Part shown: positions 35,260 through 47,330 of the stretch, one piece after another
How the letters are laid out: each line of letters starts with the position of its first letter
How positions within the stretch are numbered: position 1 is the first letter of the stretch
Source of the DNA: Protonemura montana
Lineage: Eukaryota > Arthropoda > Insecta > Plecoptera > Nemouridae
NCBI GenBank assembly: GCA_947568835.1
Contig: OX387605.1
Coordinates: 15,566,418-15,630,417, forward strand
Length of the DNA: 64,000 bases
Direction: 5' to 3'
Notes under the pieces: generated by a model
The model's database searches: none
Told to the model about the DNA's origin: nothing
What the model saw: only the letters and a program-made list of their open reading frames with translations
Program-made: the position numbers and the translations under genes

Positions 35260-35991
35260 TCAGTGGTACCTTGTTGGCCAGAAAACTTCCCAGTTAACTT
35301 CATCTTGCTCTTCTTCTTCCGACACTTCGTCGTCAACTTCCTTCTCATCCTCTTCCTCCTTATCCTCTTCCACGTCCCTCTTCACCACACCGTGCTCACT
35401 TTCTGAATCATTTTGTTCGACGACTTCATCCTTGCCTAGTTCTTCTGAATCCCCGAGCATCCTGTCTAGGATCTCGTTGTGATCCTCCAAATCATTTGTC
35501 GCCAGCTCCTCAAGATCTAACGAACATGTCAAAACGTGAATCAGATTATTAAAATTCTTGCTGAATAAATATGTAACTGCAAACAGTCATAAATTACTTA
35601 GGCGGAGCGGAGCTCATGACAAATTGTATTCCTTAAGTCTTAATCAAATCAAATCAAATCGCGTTTAGCAATGATTGTTCTCTTGGCTCCTTACCTGGGG
35701 TGGTCTCTTCGATATCGTGCTGCTGCTTTAAAATGTAGTCATTCTGAAATAACCAAGAACACATTTCAATGGTTTAAGCATCAAGGTCTGGTTGACAAAA
35801 CTCGTTATTTTTCTCTAAAGCGACAGAGCACACACCGCTCTGATCTCGTCGAGAGGCTGCAGCGAGTCTTCTGTGTCCTCGGAGGGCGCAGTGACGTCGA
35901 TAACCTCCTCCATCCTGCTGATAGGGTTGGCCAGACCTAGCCCAATACATACCAGGAGGCCCAACAGGTTCAAAAACAGCGTAGGAGTCAT
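35260..35991 (-). CDS. Small secreted acidic protein, three exons
   Basis: Exons 35991-35836, 35743-35695 and 35516-35260 join in phases 0 and 1 to 153 aa. Residues 1-21 (MTPTLFLNLLGLLVCIGLGLA) are a clear signal peptide. The rest is polar and increasingly acidic (EEDKEEEDEKEVDDE, SEEEEQDE), has no cysteine, and contains a single dibasic site (VKRD) that could be a prohormone-type cleavage. The end is WEVFWPTRYH. The first donor is GTGTGT, weaker than the others; the other junctions are standard. I do not recognise the family. An acidic matrix or calcium-binding secreted protein, or a peptide precursor, are both possible. A LINE has inserted immediately downstream, perhaps within its 3' UTR. 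Confidence 0.75.
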
Positions 35992-37418
35992 CGCTCTGAA
36001 ACAATACAGGTGCGTTTTTCAATAATTTGTAATGACGAAGATGCTTTCGGTGCGACGTTTTGTCAGTGAATACAAGCTACCCATTGGTCTTCAATCACTG
36101 CCGTATCTTGCCAAAGAGCTGCAAAATTCATTCACTTATCTTACCTGACGGAGGCTTAGTGTGCTGTTGGTTCTTATTTCCCCCCATACTCGACCAATTC
36201 TCCTCTAGGGTGCGTTTTGCTCAGCACCAGTTATGTAATAATTTAACTTGCATTTTTTTCGAGAAACATTTTACAGACTGAAAATTCAAAGAAATGCGAC
36301 CTCAACGATCTATGGCTTATAAAATATGGTTTTTAAAGTTTGCTTTTTAGACTCCAGTCGAACATCCTTGTAGAATGCAAATTGCACTCTACGCATCGGT
36401 ATGACTTAATTCTCGACCTATCGCTGATTCTATTTGTGTCGAGGCTAAAAACTCTAGGGGTTCAGAGTTCAAAGAAGATAAATGATTACAAAAACTAAAA
36501 CCTAGACTCTACGCATCATTTTGCCTGAATTTCCCAACACAATGTTTATCCTAGACTGACTTGTTTTGTAATATTATTGTAATATTGCTAAAAACTTGTC
36601 ATGTGAACTTCCTAACTATAAAATCGGATCATTTTGCAACGAATTTTGGCTTAAAATTTTTTTCAGATGTTCTCAGTTACCTCAAACTTATAAAAGAGTT
36701 TTAAAGACCTTAAAAAAAGACATCGCCAGTTATGGCAAGTGTCTTCGTTCAGAAAAGATCCTGTTACATGAAATGAAGCGTGCCAGAAATTGCAAAAAGG
36801 TAAAATAAATTGTGAATTTCCTGAAGCAGAAATAAAATGCTTGTGACCCCTGCTATGCCACTTAAGACAGAAACGAAATGAACTTCTGATCTTTGGAAAG
36901 TTACGATTAAATATCTCGAAATATTTCTAAACAAATCGTGCAAGGTGTACAGTGTATCAAATGGATCTTTACCTTTTACTTTGATAGACGTTTGACTTTT
37001 GATTTGAAAACGACAAATTTCCTTCGGGAGAAATTGATCACGAGTGAACAGAGCAACTTTTAATGTCTTCTCTTGCTGAGACGCACTAGAATAATGTTTT
37101 TTGTTTGTAATCAAAGTGATAGCGAAGACCGGACGCAGCCTGTTGGTTAGAGCTTGTAAGAGCTATGTCATTTACCACGTGACAGCTTGAGATATCAATC
37201 AATAAAATTGGTCGACAGAACGCAATTGATGCTTTTGGATCGTGGATTAAGAACTTTGATCTTTTAACGTTTTTTAACGCAAGCATTTCACGACAAAAGT
37301 CGTCGCAAAAAGTGTATAGTCGTAACCACGATGACGTTTGATCTTGTAGGCTGAGATGTAATTAAAAAATGAGAAGTGAAAAGTAAATGATGATGCATTG
37401 AGATTGTTTAAACTGTTA
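35992..37418. other. Intergenic, no gene supported
   Basis: Several frames of 66-116 aa occur (for example 36596-36808 and 37114-36764). None has recognisable motifs, splice partners or a signal peptide. Confidence 0.45.
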
Positions 37419-37565
37419 AGCACGCGTGTCTCTTGAGATTACCGAAGTTAAGCAACATTGCGCTAGAAGAGGAAGAGAATGCTAGAATGGGAGACCAATT
37501 ACCCCCACACCAAGGTTCTACTGGTATTATGGTTCTGTTCGGGAGAGAGGTTGGAGTGGAGGGGT
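37419..37565 (+). repeat. 5S rRNA-derived SINE, head fragment
   Basis: tctcttgagattaccgaagt and taagcaacattgcgct match the internal part of 5S rRNA. The 3' part continues to ttctgttcgggagagaggtt, the body word of this SINE family. The tail is missing. Confidence 0.75.
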
Positions 37566-38887
37566 TTTCGTTGATTTATAATATTTCCCCCCAATCACTT
37601 GCTCCGTAATTGCTCAAAAGATAGGCTTGCGAATTAGAAATAATTTTCCTAGTACATCTTGTAGATTCAAAAGCTTTCCATTTACAGATTTCCCCATAAT
37701 TTCTTCCAAAAATGTGGTAACCTGTAGTAACGAGAGTTGTATCATACGGCACTGACAACAGATAAAAGGGAATTATGGTCGTTCAGATAAAACTCAGGTA
37801 AACTAACGATATCAAAATCAATCAAGGCAATAAAAGGCAATTAAAAGCAAATAAAAAAGCCAAAACTCCACAACGGCAAAAAGGCAATAAAAATTCAAGA
37901 AACTTCAAAACAAACTTTTGGTTTGCAATACTTTTATTGTGAAGTGAATAATTGATGAGCGAGGAGAAATCATCAATTTCATTGCCCCTCAAAAACCTCA
38001 TGTGTGCGTTTTTGTGCAATTTTGTGGGATACGATTTCGATGATAATTCTTCATACTTTCCTTGAGATCTCAACTTCCAATGCGTTCTGCAGATAAGAGA
38101 TTTCACTACAGATCTTTTTTTTTTAAGTATCTTCGTAATAATTGTTATATTTATTTGTTTGTTAGAATGCAAGGACACATTTTTATCCGAGTTTTTTTGT
38201 TTTTTTAGTTGTGCATTTTTTCTACGTTTTAGGCACCACAACTTCATTAGGTACTTTTCATTTTCTAATACGCTGACCGGCTATTAAGCCTGACAAATTT
38301 TAACTCTCGCGGGCTCATCTCTTACAATATTGTATAAATAAAATTTAAATTTGTTATTGGATATCATCCTCAGGGATAATCAGAGAATAAATGCAGCCTC
38401 AGAGAGTGAATGCAGCCAGAGTTATTGCCAGACAGATCGCCTAAGGACAAAAATGTAATCTTTTTTCAAGTAACCCCGCAATTTTTCAATTTTGGTGTTT
38501 AGAATCCGCTTCTCCCCTTAACACACATTCATTTTGCTAAGATTTGCTCTGGTCAAGATAGAATTATAAGCATGCATTGTCTTTGTTTATATCATGTAAT
38601 AACATGTATATGCAATATCATGTAGTGTTGAAACCAATGCGCAGGAGGTACATACACTCATGAATGGACTGTACTGATGATGGTATAAATGTAAAAAATC
38701 TTTTGATTTTGCCTAACCTATGAAGCCTGGCCTCCAAAAAAATAAAGATACATTTTCGATTTACTGTTACTGGTTGATACTCGCATGCAGAGTTTGTGTC
38801 CCCTTGCTACCATGCAACCCGCAATACAAGCGCATTGCTGCAGCACCTAATCTCGGAAAGATTTCTTCGTGCGCTACGCGATTCTAA
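37566..38887. other. Intergenic, AT-rich; no gene supported
   Basis: A 141-aa minus-strand frame (38247-37822) is Lys-rich, lacks domains and starts in low-complexity sequence. I see no other feature. Confidence 0.45.
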
Positions 38888-38895
38888 CATATAGT

Positions 38896-39659
38896 CAGGG
38901 GCGGCTCGTGAGGGAGGGCTGCGGGGCGGCTGCCCTCCCTAGCATTTTCGACAGAATAAAAGTATAATTGTTATTATTATAATAATTATAAGTGTTATTA
39001 CTATTATTATTGTTCTACGCGTTTTGTGTGTTTTAAAATGGGTGCTACTTTCGAAATGCGAAAAAACGCGTTATTTGCGTCGCGCCGACAGCACGAGCTG
39101 CCGACTGCAACGAGACGATCCAGTAGGCGGTTGTCCGCTGCCTATAGAGCCTGAACGCCGCCGCTTGTTCTCTTTGGGGCAGCGAGCGCTGCCGTCCTCC
39201 CTGCTCAGCTAGGAGTGCGTGGAAATGGCCTTGAACGTGTGTCGCCTGTCGTCGCTCGCAAGCCCAGCGAGGGCAGCAGAAAACCCGCCCGGCGGCCAGC
39301 CACCGGGCTGAGCTAGCAGCGAGAGCGAGTGAGACAGAACGATGCATACGATCGCACATATTTTCCACGGCGATAGTTTCAAAATAATGGTACTACCGTT
39401 TACTAGCCTGAATTTCTGTCCCACCCAGTTTCACATACTGTGTACGTTTTTGTCCAATGAAAATTAATCTAATGTGTGACTTGACAGCTAGAATTCAATG
39501 ATAACTTTTTTTTAAATATCACATGTTGTATTTTAATGTTACAATATTGAAATCCTACTACAGTGTTCATTACTTATGGTGCTGGTGGGGATGGGGGGGG
39601 GGGGGGGGGAGAAATTTTACTGCCGCCCCTCCAAGAAAAACAGTCACGAACCGCCACTG
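38896..39659. mobile_element. Non-autonomous hAT element (MITE), 764 bp
   Basis: Termini are CAGGGGCGGCTCGTGA at the left and, reversed, CAGTGGCGGTTCGTGA at the right. They are flanked by an exact 8-bp target duplication, catatagt (38888-38895 and 39660-39667). The CAGGGGCGG-type terminus and 8-bp duplication are the hAT signature. The interior has a GC-rich middle (39050-39320) that stays open on both strands but encodes no transposase that I recognise, plus an 18-bp G run near the right end. Confidence 0.93.
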
Positions 39660-39772
39660 CATATAGTATTCGCAATGGAACCTGATAGCTGTTTGCATAA
39701 AATGATGGCGTGATAATCATTGCATCATGATGGTTTTTAGACTCATGTCTACTTATTTATCCTTAGCACAAG

Positions 39773-39890
39773 TTTTTAGAAAAACTATTTGAACTGGGTT
39801 TTGAATGCTAAGTAAAGGGCTACTAAATTTAGTAATTTAGTAGCCCTTTACTTAGCATTCAAAACCCAGTTCAAATAGTTTTTCTAAAAA
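39773..39890. repeat. Perfect palindrome, 57-bp arms and 4-bp loop
   Basis: The left arm 39773-39829 and right arm 39834-39890 are exact reverse complements around the loop tagt. The words aatcattgcatcat occur outside both arms (near 39717 and 39889). It can be a very young fold-back, a template-switch product or a sequencing/assembly artefact. Confidence 0.97.
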
Positions 39891-39914
39891 TCATTGCATC
39901 ATCATCATCTTGTC

Positions 39915-40007
39915 ATCATTCACTCATTCACCGACGCCATGAGATCAGTGTCGCAGGGCCCGTTGTCAAAACATGGCGTCGTTAAACCCCAATAATCAAT
40001 CAATCAA
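39915..40007 (+). repeat. SINE tail fragment
   Basis: The 3' part of the 5S-SINE family: cattcaccgacgccatgaga, ggcgtcgttaaaccccaata and (atca)n. Confidence 0.75.
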
Positions 40008-40559
40008 CGGTGAAATGATGACGAAATATTGTATTTTCATGTATTCTGGTGACCTGAATTCAACTAACAACAAGCTTGCGAAATTCTTGTACTTTTTGTA
40101 CTATGCAGAAAATATCTGACTCGCTAAAACTCAAAATGGCCCCCCTAAACTGATTGCCGGGCTGGTATTGCCCTGCGAACGCCTAATGTCTCCATTGGTT
40201 ATCTAAATTTTCTTTGTCAGCGTTCAGAAAATATTGATACGATAATTGCTTAAAACACTGTGTGCAATTTTCAAAATGCCAAGAGCCAGCAATGACGTTG
40301 AACGGGGCTTGTTTCGGGCAAGAGTAGATTATTTAATTCAAAAGTATACTAGACTGACCGACCAAACTTACCTTGCACTGAAAAACGATTCTGAAGCTCT
40401 TATTTTCTTATGAATGGCTTCACTGGGACAGGAAAGCTTGGAAAATATCGCCGAGCAAGCTTAGAAATGGAATTTAGCTTGCAAGAACTGTACATGAAAA
40501 ATCACCTGGACTGCACGAAATCCAGGCTAATTATTTAAAATTCGGCAGACGCGCTGTCG

Positions 40560-40990
40560 CTTGTATTCCACCCACTCGCTTTCGACAGGTGTATTCCCCA
40601 CTAGATGGGAAATTCACAATGAAATTCAAGTTCTCAAAAAGGGACCTCGAAACCAGGTTTCAAAGTACCGTGCGATTTCCCTGATTTAAATAATTTTTAA
40701 AGTTTTGAGACGTATTGCCACAATTGAATCCATCACCACTTCGGCAATCACATTTCGAGAGAGCAGGATGGATTTTAAAGCGAAGGTCCACTATGGACGA
40801 ATTTTGTGGAGTTAATTAACAACATATCCTCCAGTATGGACATGAGACGTTTCTTTTAAAAATGTTGATGTCCTTACGACCTTTGCTATAAATCTGTGCA
40901 CCATAATGTTTCTGTAAATGTGTGGATATTTCTTAATCAACAGTTGGTATTTAATTCTACTCGTTGATTTAAGTGATCTATGTTCAGTAA
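40560..40990 (+). mobile_element. Probable degenerate LINE reverse-transcriptase relic
   Basis: Fragments reading YRAIS.., then EQDGF, then WTNFVELINNI resemble the finger/palm start of a LINE RT (EQAGFR-type motif). The frame is broken by stops and shifts. Similarity is judged by eye over short words only. Confidence 0.35.
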
Positions 40991-42464
40991 ATATATATTT
41001 AACAGCACAAAAAAAAACAGGAACTGTGTCTAGCGCAAGCCAAAGAAATTTGTCTGCAAGATACTAAAATAGTAAATGCCTGCGGAAACTTAAATCTCAA
41101 ATTAAAATAACTAAAATGAATACATGCTAAGTACAACCAAATAGATAATTAAAAAAATAATAACCATGTAAACAAAAACAACTAATGAATACAAATGTCT
41201 TATATGTTTTTAAATGTTGGTAATGTTTAATTGTTTTTTAATTCTAAACATTCAGAAATATTTCTAAGTTGTATTGGGTATCGGTTGAAAAAATTGAAAG
41301 TCTAGAAATATGTTTGCTGCCGTTCACAATGCCAGAAGACATAATTAGTATTTTTCTATTTCGTCTCATGTTTTTGGTAACATATTAATTTTTTATTTGC
41401 TCGCACGGTAAAAAATAATTAAACTGATGTGTAAACACAAAATTTGATGAATTTGTATTCGCTTTCAAAAAATGTTAGAGACTAACTTCTTAGCTTTCGA
41501 ACTTAAATACGACTCCGTGTCGTCTGGACAATAATAATAATAACAATAGTTTCTTTTAAATTAATAATGATTGCATATTTATTACAATTGGGAAAAATTC
41601 ATGCTAGAAAATAAAATGATTGTCTCCCTCTAAATAATCTTAGGACAGTCAAAAAAACTAGGCAAAAAATTACCACAAAAAAAAGATCACAAAAAAAGTA
41701 CGAAATCAAACTATTGAAGCATGCAAGTAGCAAGAAATGATGGGAATGAGATTTGAGCTCCTAGTCTCTAAGCTACTACAGCAACTACTACAACAGCAAC
41801 TACTACAACAGCAATTACTACAACACTTCTACTTATCCTAAACTACAATTATTTCTCAAAATCAATGGTTGAATAAAATAGCAAAATTTAAAGTGTTGAT
41901 TTAATTTTCGAGAGTGATTCCATTGAACCAAGCTGTGGTGGAAGCATATTAACTTAAACTGAAACGTTTATATCATAAGAATAATAACAAAATAATAATA
42001 ATAATATTAATACAATTAAGAATAACAGTGAATTTAATTATAAATTATTGAAAATTGTCCATGGTCTGACAGTAAAGATTTTCAATATTCAAGCACCTTC
42101 ACAAATTCCTAGAAAATATTAAAATGTCTGGAAGCAGAATTTCTGGAATCTGCAATCATGCCTGAAGTTTGTTGTTCTGTAAATTTTTAAGTTCGATTTT
42201 TACACCCCCTTGCGTGGCAGCATCACATTTTCAGTGCGGTACTTAATTTTTACTTTTAACGCTAAACATTTTGCGATATCAAATGCAATTGAAATTTCTT
42301 GACATTTTAATAAGATTCCTTGTTTCTACCTCGTTTCAATAACTCTAACGCTCATACTCAAGTCACAAAGCAACTTAAACTGTGTTTACTGAAATCATGT
42401 TTTACTCTAGCCAGCTCAACATATGACCAATCCGTAGATGTTCACCCCAGAGGACTTTCCTCCT
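40991..42464. other. AT-rich intergenic sequence with a small 15-bp repeat
   Basis: About three copies of agcaactactacaac lie at 41778-41825, with scattered (aat)n runs near 41530 and 41980. No gene is supported on either strand. The final part is the 3' flank of the Met/Gln-rich gene. Confidence 0.5.
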
Positions 42465-44788
42465 CTAGAAATAGTCTTCGTTGGCGACAGTTGCTTGGCT
42501 CTCCTCTGAAGCCGTCAATTCATCGAAATCTAATTCCAATTCCTGCGAATCTAACCACTGATATAGATCGTTGCGCTGAGGAACCTCTTGTTCAAGTAAT
42601 TTGTCCATGCTGAAACCTTCATCGAATACTAGATGAGGAAAGAATGCGTTTCAGTAAATAAACAATTAGCAAGAAATTATAGCGTGGGAACGTTATTGAA
42701 GCAACGGAAATTCCTTTGCCGTTTGACGAAACATTTCGATAAGGGTGCAAGTTCTGACAGTTCAACCTCAAACAAGATTCATTCGATGAGCACTTCACCC
42801 ATGGTCTGCGTTGAGAGAGAGTAAAAACAAATTTACTTTCAGTACATTTTTAGCATAGAATTCAACTTCCGATACAATTTGTCTAGTGAACAAAGTCAAT
42901 CGTAAAAGGTAATCCTTGATATCGATAATATCATAATGTTAACCTGCAGTCGAGTCTTCCCCGTACATGCTTTGGTAAATTGTGTCCACCTCAGGAGGTA
43001 AGGTGGCATCAAATCCTGGCTGACGCATTTCGTTTTTCAGTTGTTTAATAGTAGCATCCAGTTGTTGAACTGCTTCCATATCTTCCATTTTGATGTCTGA
43101 AATCAAGTAGATTTCAAATGCAGTGACCGAGGTTCGGTTTTTCACTGACAAGCTTGCTATGCTACGATAATATATTACATAATATTATCTGCTTGCTTGC
43201 TGTACTTACATTGTTGTGACATTAGCAAATCAAATTATTGTTAAAAAATGGACCTGTAAAAAAATTATAAAGCTCCCTTTATAATTTTTTTTCTCGGTTT
43301 CTCAGTTTCTTGCCATAACAGCGCTTACCTTTTTCGAGCTTCGGGATGATGGTTGTTTCTTCATTCACTTCGAAGCGCGAGCCTGGGAGCACCTGAGATT
43401 CTTTGGGGTGCTGATCGTTGGAGTCCGCTGAATTCCTTTGCTGCTGATCTGGTTCTTGTTGTTGCTGCTGCAACTGTTCTAGCTCCAGCTGCCGCAAATG
43501 TTCCTCATCATCTGCTTGCTGCTGGCAATGCTGCCATTTTTGTACCAGATAGTTCCAGTCTTTTTGCTGTTCACGACGGTCTTCCCGCTGTTTTCGAAAA
43601 TATTGCACCGTATTATTATATTGTTCCAACAGAAACACTCTCTGCTCCAGGATTTGCATCCGTTGCTGGCATTCCATCACCTGCTCGTAATCCTCGAGCT
43701 GCAGTTGGGCCAGTCTCTGCCCCAGTTGCTGTTCACGCTGATTTTGCAGCGGTTCCTGGCGACGTTGATCCCGATTTTCCAGCTTTACGAGCTGTCCAAG
43801 CTGATTATTCTGATGCAACTGTAAGATACGGGGCGCGTCGTACACCGTACAAGTTTCCCCACCCTGGCGGGGGCCTGTGATTGTAGAAGTAGTGCTCGAG
43901 TAACAAGCTGGAATCGAATGTCCCATATGGTTACGCGTTAAAAATTTGACAATTTTGAAAATTGACCAGGTAGCACACCAACTTACCTGGAACTACTGAC
44001 ACACAACTGTTCTGTAAGACATGCCGATTTTCCAGCTTTACTAACTGTCCAAGCTGGTTATTTTGAAGAAACTGTAAGTTGCGAGGCGCGTCGTACACCG
44101 TCAAATTTTTCCCTTCCTGGCGGGGACCTGTGATTGTAGAATTCGAGCTTGAGTAACTTGCTATTGTCGAGCGCTCCCATATGGTTACGTCTGAAACATT
44201 AAAAGAACATTTTGAAACAATTGCCCAGGTGTGACTACCTCGCTACGACCACCACAGCAACTTACCTGGAATAACTTCACCACAGCTGTTCATATGCCGA
44301 TTTTCCAGCTTCACCAGCTGTCTAAGCTGGTTATTTTGAAGACATTGTGAGTTATGGGGCGAGTCGTTGCTTGTGTGAGTGTTTCGAGAACCCGTTGATT
44401 GTGGTATCGTTTCTACTAAAAACGGGAAAGCTGCCATATTTGGAGGACGTGTCATTCGACTAGATGGCATCAGTGCTATTTGCATCGTGTTTTCTTGATG
44501 ATCTCGATGCATCAACCTTTGTGCCGTACTTTGCATTCCGTGACGCATCATTTCGGGATGTCCTGAATAGGTCATTCCAGCTGGTATCATCGTTTGCTGC
44601 ATTATTCCCTGTGGCATCGTTCCCAGAGGAACAAATCCACGTTGCAATCCGCCTTGGGCCATTATTCCTGGTGGCACGATGCCTGATGGCATCACTTGTG
44701 ATCTATTCAAGTAAGGCGTCATTTCATGTGGCATCATGCTACAAGGCCATAACGGTATCGGGGTAGCCAAATACATTGAGGCAGCCAT
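42465..44788 (-). CDS. Met/Gln-rich protein with triplicated exon segment, five coding exons
   Basis: Exons 44788-44266, 44190-43987, 43907-43329, 43096-42944 and 42628-42465, all split by phase-1 introns, give 540 aa. The ATG has a good context (AACATGG) and a splice acceptor upstream at about 44818, so a 5' UTR exon lies further right. Exon 1 is Met/Pro/Gly-rich (P.GIM.QG motifs). Exons 1, 2 and 3 each contain QNNQL.QLVKLENR, and exons 2 and 3 also share STITGPRQ and VYDAPR: a tandem segment duplication. Exon 3 continues into a Gln-rich, charged, probably coiled-coil region. The last two exons are acidic (DSQELELDFDELTASEESQ). There is no signal peptide or membrane segment. Composition fits a nuclear or cytoplasmic regulatory protein, but I do not recognise the family. 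Confidence 0.85.
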
Positions 44789-44818
44789 GTTGTTTTGATG
44801 ACCATCCTCAGTGGATTT

Positions 44819-47263
44819 CTGTGAAAGTAACCCAATATTTCGTGAAAATTGTAATGGAAAATAAACGGATCGTAAGATTAAAATTAAGCACGAGGTGATG
44901 CACAGAGATGCAAATTCTATAAATGCCAACGCGCACACAGGAATTGGAAATAAAAGACTGTCCTAGGCAAGCGTGATACCTATTATCTTTAAGGCCAGGA
45001 ATCGGGTGATTGAAGTCAAAATTAGCTCTCAATGCTGTGTACTTCCTCGTCCCGACAATATTATTTCGCCACTGGAACAGTCTTTCCTCTCAAGTAAGTC
45101 GGAGCATGAAATTTTATGTAGGCTCCAGAGTCAGAGCGGGCCTTTAAAGTGGTACCGATAAAAATACTACTTTGCGAAGAGAAAAATCTGTTAAATTAGG
45201 CAATGTTCATGAAATCGGCCACAAAGTTTTTTTAGTAGCTGCCGGAAATCTTTCGGAAAGTTAACTACATTAGTCTAAATACCGCGTGCAAGAAGAACAG
45301 GGCTGAAAGAGTGAAAATTAAAACGAAGCTTCGGTAAAAACAATCTGAATTAAAGGTGGTCGCGTGGCGTGAGTGATCGTGCAGGGCATTCAGTCACGTG
45401 TGAATCATGACACACGTGTCACACGGTGAGAATGGACCACGATGACAAAACTCGCGGTTCAAATTCTGACAAAGTGAAAGAAAAATTGCATCCGAGAAAG
45501 CGCATTACGCCGTGTCGAACAACTCGCGTTCGCAATGTTTGTGTTTGTTAGTAGCAGCGTTTGGTGCAAGCCTCGTGACCTGTGACCTTGGTAGAAGCTA
45601 TGCTGGTGACTTCACACTACAGCGTAACAGAATCATTGTTCAACAGTGTCAAAATAATAACAGTGTCAACAGTGTAACAGAATCACCCCCCCCCCCCCCC
45701 CCCCCCTCTCAACGGCCATCTTCATCAAAAAGTGCATTGTTAACACCAGATCATGCGAACCTAGTCTATTTTCCAAGGAAGTAAAAAAAGACAATATTTT
45801 TCTACCTCGCTCCTACTACGAGCTGATTTGACCAACGAGATCATTTTCTATATTTAGTTAGTTGTTATCATGAAACTTGGTGGGCAAGCCCGCCAAACAA
45901 AGTTCTGCCACTGCTAAATAATTATCAATTAATTTCCACAAAAATATGTAATTTTTTTATATAATCACAAAAGAAGATTTGCAAATAGAAGGTATCAGTA
46001 AAATACATCTTTTTATTCACCACAAACTGCCATAGGTGCGCCCATGTTTGTGACTGCCATGTTAAAATTTCGTGAAATTTCGTCGTGCTTGAGCGTGAGT
46101 GAGCGTGAATTGCTTAAAAGAGGCGCGTGTGATTTTGCGTGAAAAAAAATAATTTTTCGTGAGTCGTGACCCGGTGTGAATTGATTTAGACTCACGCGAC
46201 CTCCTCCAATCTTAATGGTCCTAGATGGCCTTAAAGGCGTCCTTTTCGATGTGACAGCTTAGCTTCAGAACAAAGATGGTAAGGTATGTTAGCATAACTT
46301 CGGAAAAATATAATTTTGGTGTGAACGGTGTTGTGGGCCTGAGCGCGAGTCCAGCATGACGTCACTACGGGCTAAGTCAGCTGAGCCGGCTCCAGTTGTC
46401 TTTTCTGCCCCAGATAGTAATAACAAAGATAGTGTGCCAGATAGTAATAGCAATGCCGTGGTCGCCAATGCCATTGTAAATACACACATAACACCTATTT
46501 TATTAGGAAGAATTATTGTTACATTTGCAATTACCGGAAATCAAAGGAATCTGAGTGGTTGAAACAGTAATTACTTCACGTAAGCGAATTGAAATTAAAT
46601 ACGCTAATGGAGGCTGACGCACGTGACCTCTATCTGATTAAACATCCTGTCGAAGTGCTGCAAAGTCACCTAAAGTTTTGAAAACTATCCATTCAATTTT
46701 CCATTAAAAACTATTCCAGTTCTAAAGAACGATTCGTCACATCGCCTAGGAGTAAAATAATATATACTAAGACGCAGCTATACGAAATTAGAGCTTGGTA
46801 ACTCCCACATAGATATTCTTGTCTTAGTTCAAGATCTAAGTAAATTATGTCGGAAATCGATTAGTCAAAATCGATAACGACATATAATTTGGAATGTTGG
46901 TGGATTTCTATGGTTCTATGGGGACGAGAGAATTCTTTTTCCTCTTTCAGGGGGCTGTGGGGCTCGAAAAGGCCATGCCTAATACTAACAGTCACTCTGA
47001 TTCCAGTGACGCTTTACTACGTTACACCAATTAAATCTCCAGTAGTTCTAATTTGACGTTGGTTTCGTTTTATGCTATACAATCTGATTAAATTAAAAAT
47101 GCATGCATAGCGTCAAAGTATTTTATTGTTTGAAACACTAATGACCTGTCAAAAATTGGGCCTTATCCTATCTTCATCTTTCGCGGGTGTCGCTCTATTT
47201 TAACTAACAATTTAGCTGCTTGAACTTATCATCCAATATTATATCATCCTCTCAAAAATTATG
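44819..47263. other. Upstream of the Met/Gln-rich gene; no gene supported
   Basis: It holds a 22-bp C run (about 45686-45707) and several short frames. 45512-45784 (plus) has a short hydrophobic start, and 46489-46289 (minus) a Leu-rich start; neither has exon partners. TGACGTCA occurs near 46355. Confidence 0.4.
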
Positions 47264-47330
47264 TATCCAAATAGCTCTAATGGTACTAGCGAAAGGTTGT
47301 GATGGGGGTTCGAGACCCCATTAGGATATC
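47264..47330 (+). repeat. tRNA-like sequence, probably pseudogene or SINE head
   Basis: A 65-nt stretch runs from tatccaaatagctctaatgg to attaggata. The acceptor ends tatcc/ggata pair, the A box fits (tagctctaatgg), and the B box is perfect (ggttcgagacc) within a paired tgggg/cccca stem. The anticodon arm is too short for a normal tRNA. Confidence 0.4.

Noticed and set aside
37822-38247. 141-aa minus-strand frame
   Set aside because: Lys-rich low-complexity start, no motif, no splice structure, ordinary AT-rich surroundings.
39024-39424. Arg/Ala-rich frames of 62-107 aa
   Set aside because: Lie inside the hAT MITE on both strands and lack any transposase or host domain.
45512-45784. 90-aa plus-strand frame with hydrophobic start
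   Set aside because: Contains a poly-C-derived Pro run, no exon partner and no similarity that I recognise; the signal-like start may be chance.
46289-46562. Overlapping frames on both strands (Leu-rich start on minus)
   Set aside because: No domain or splice support on either strand.
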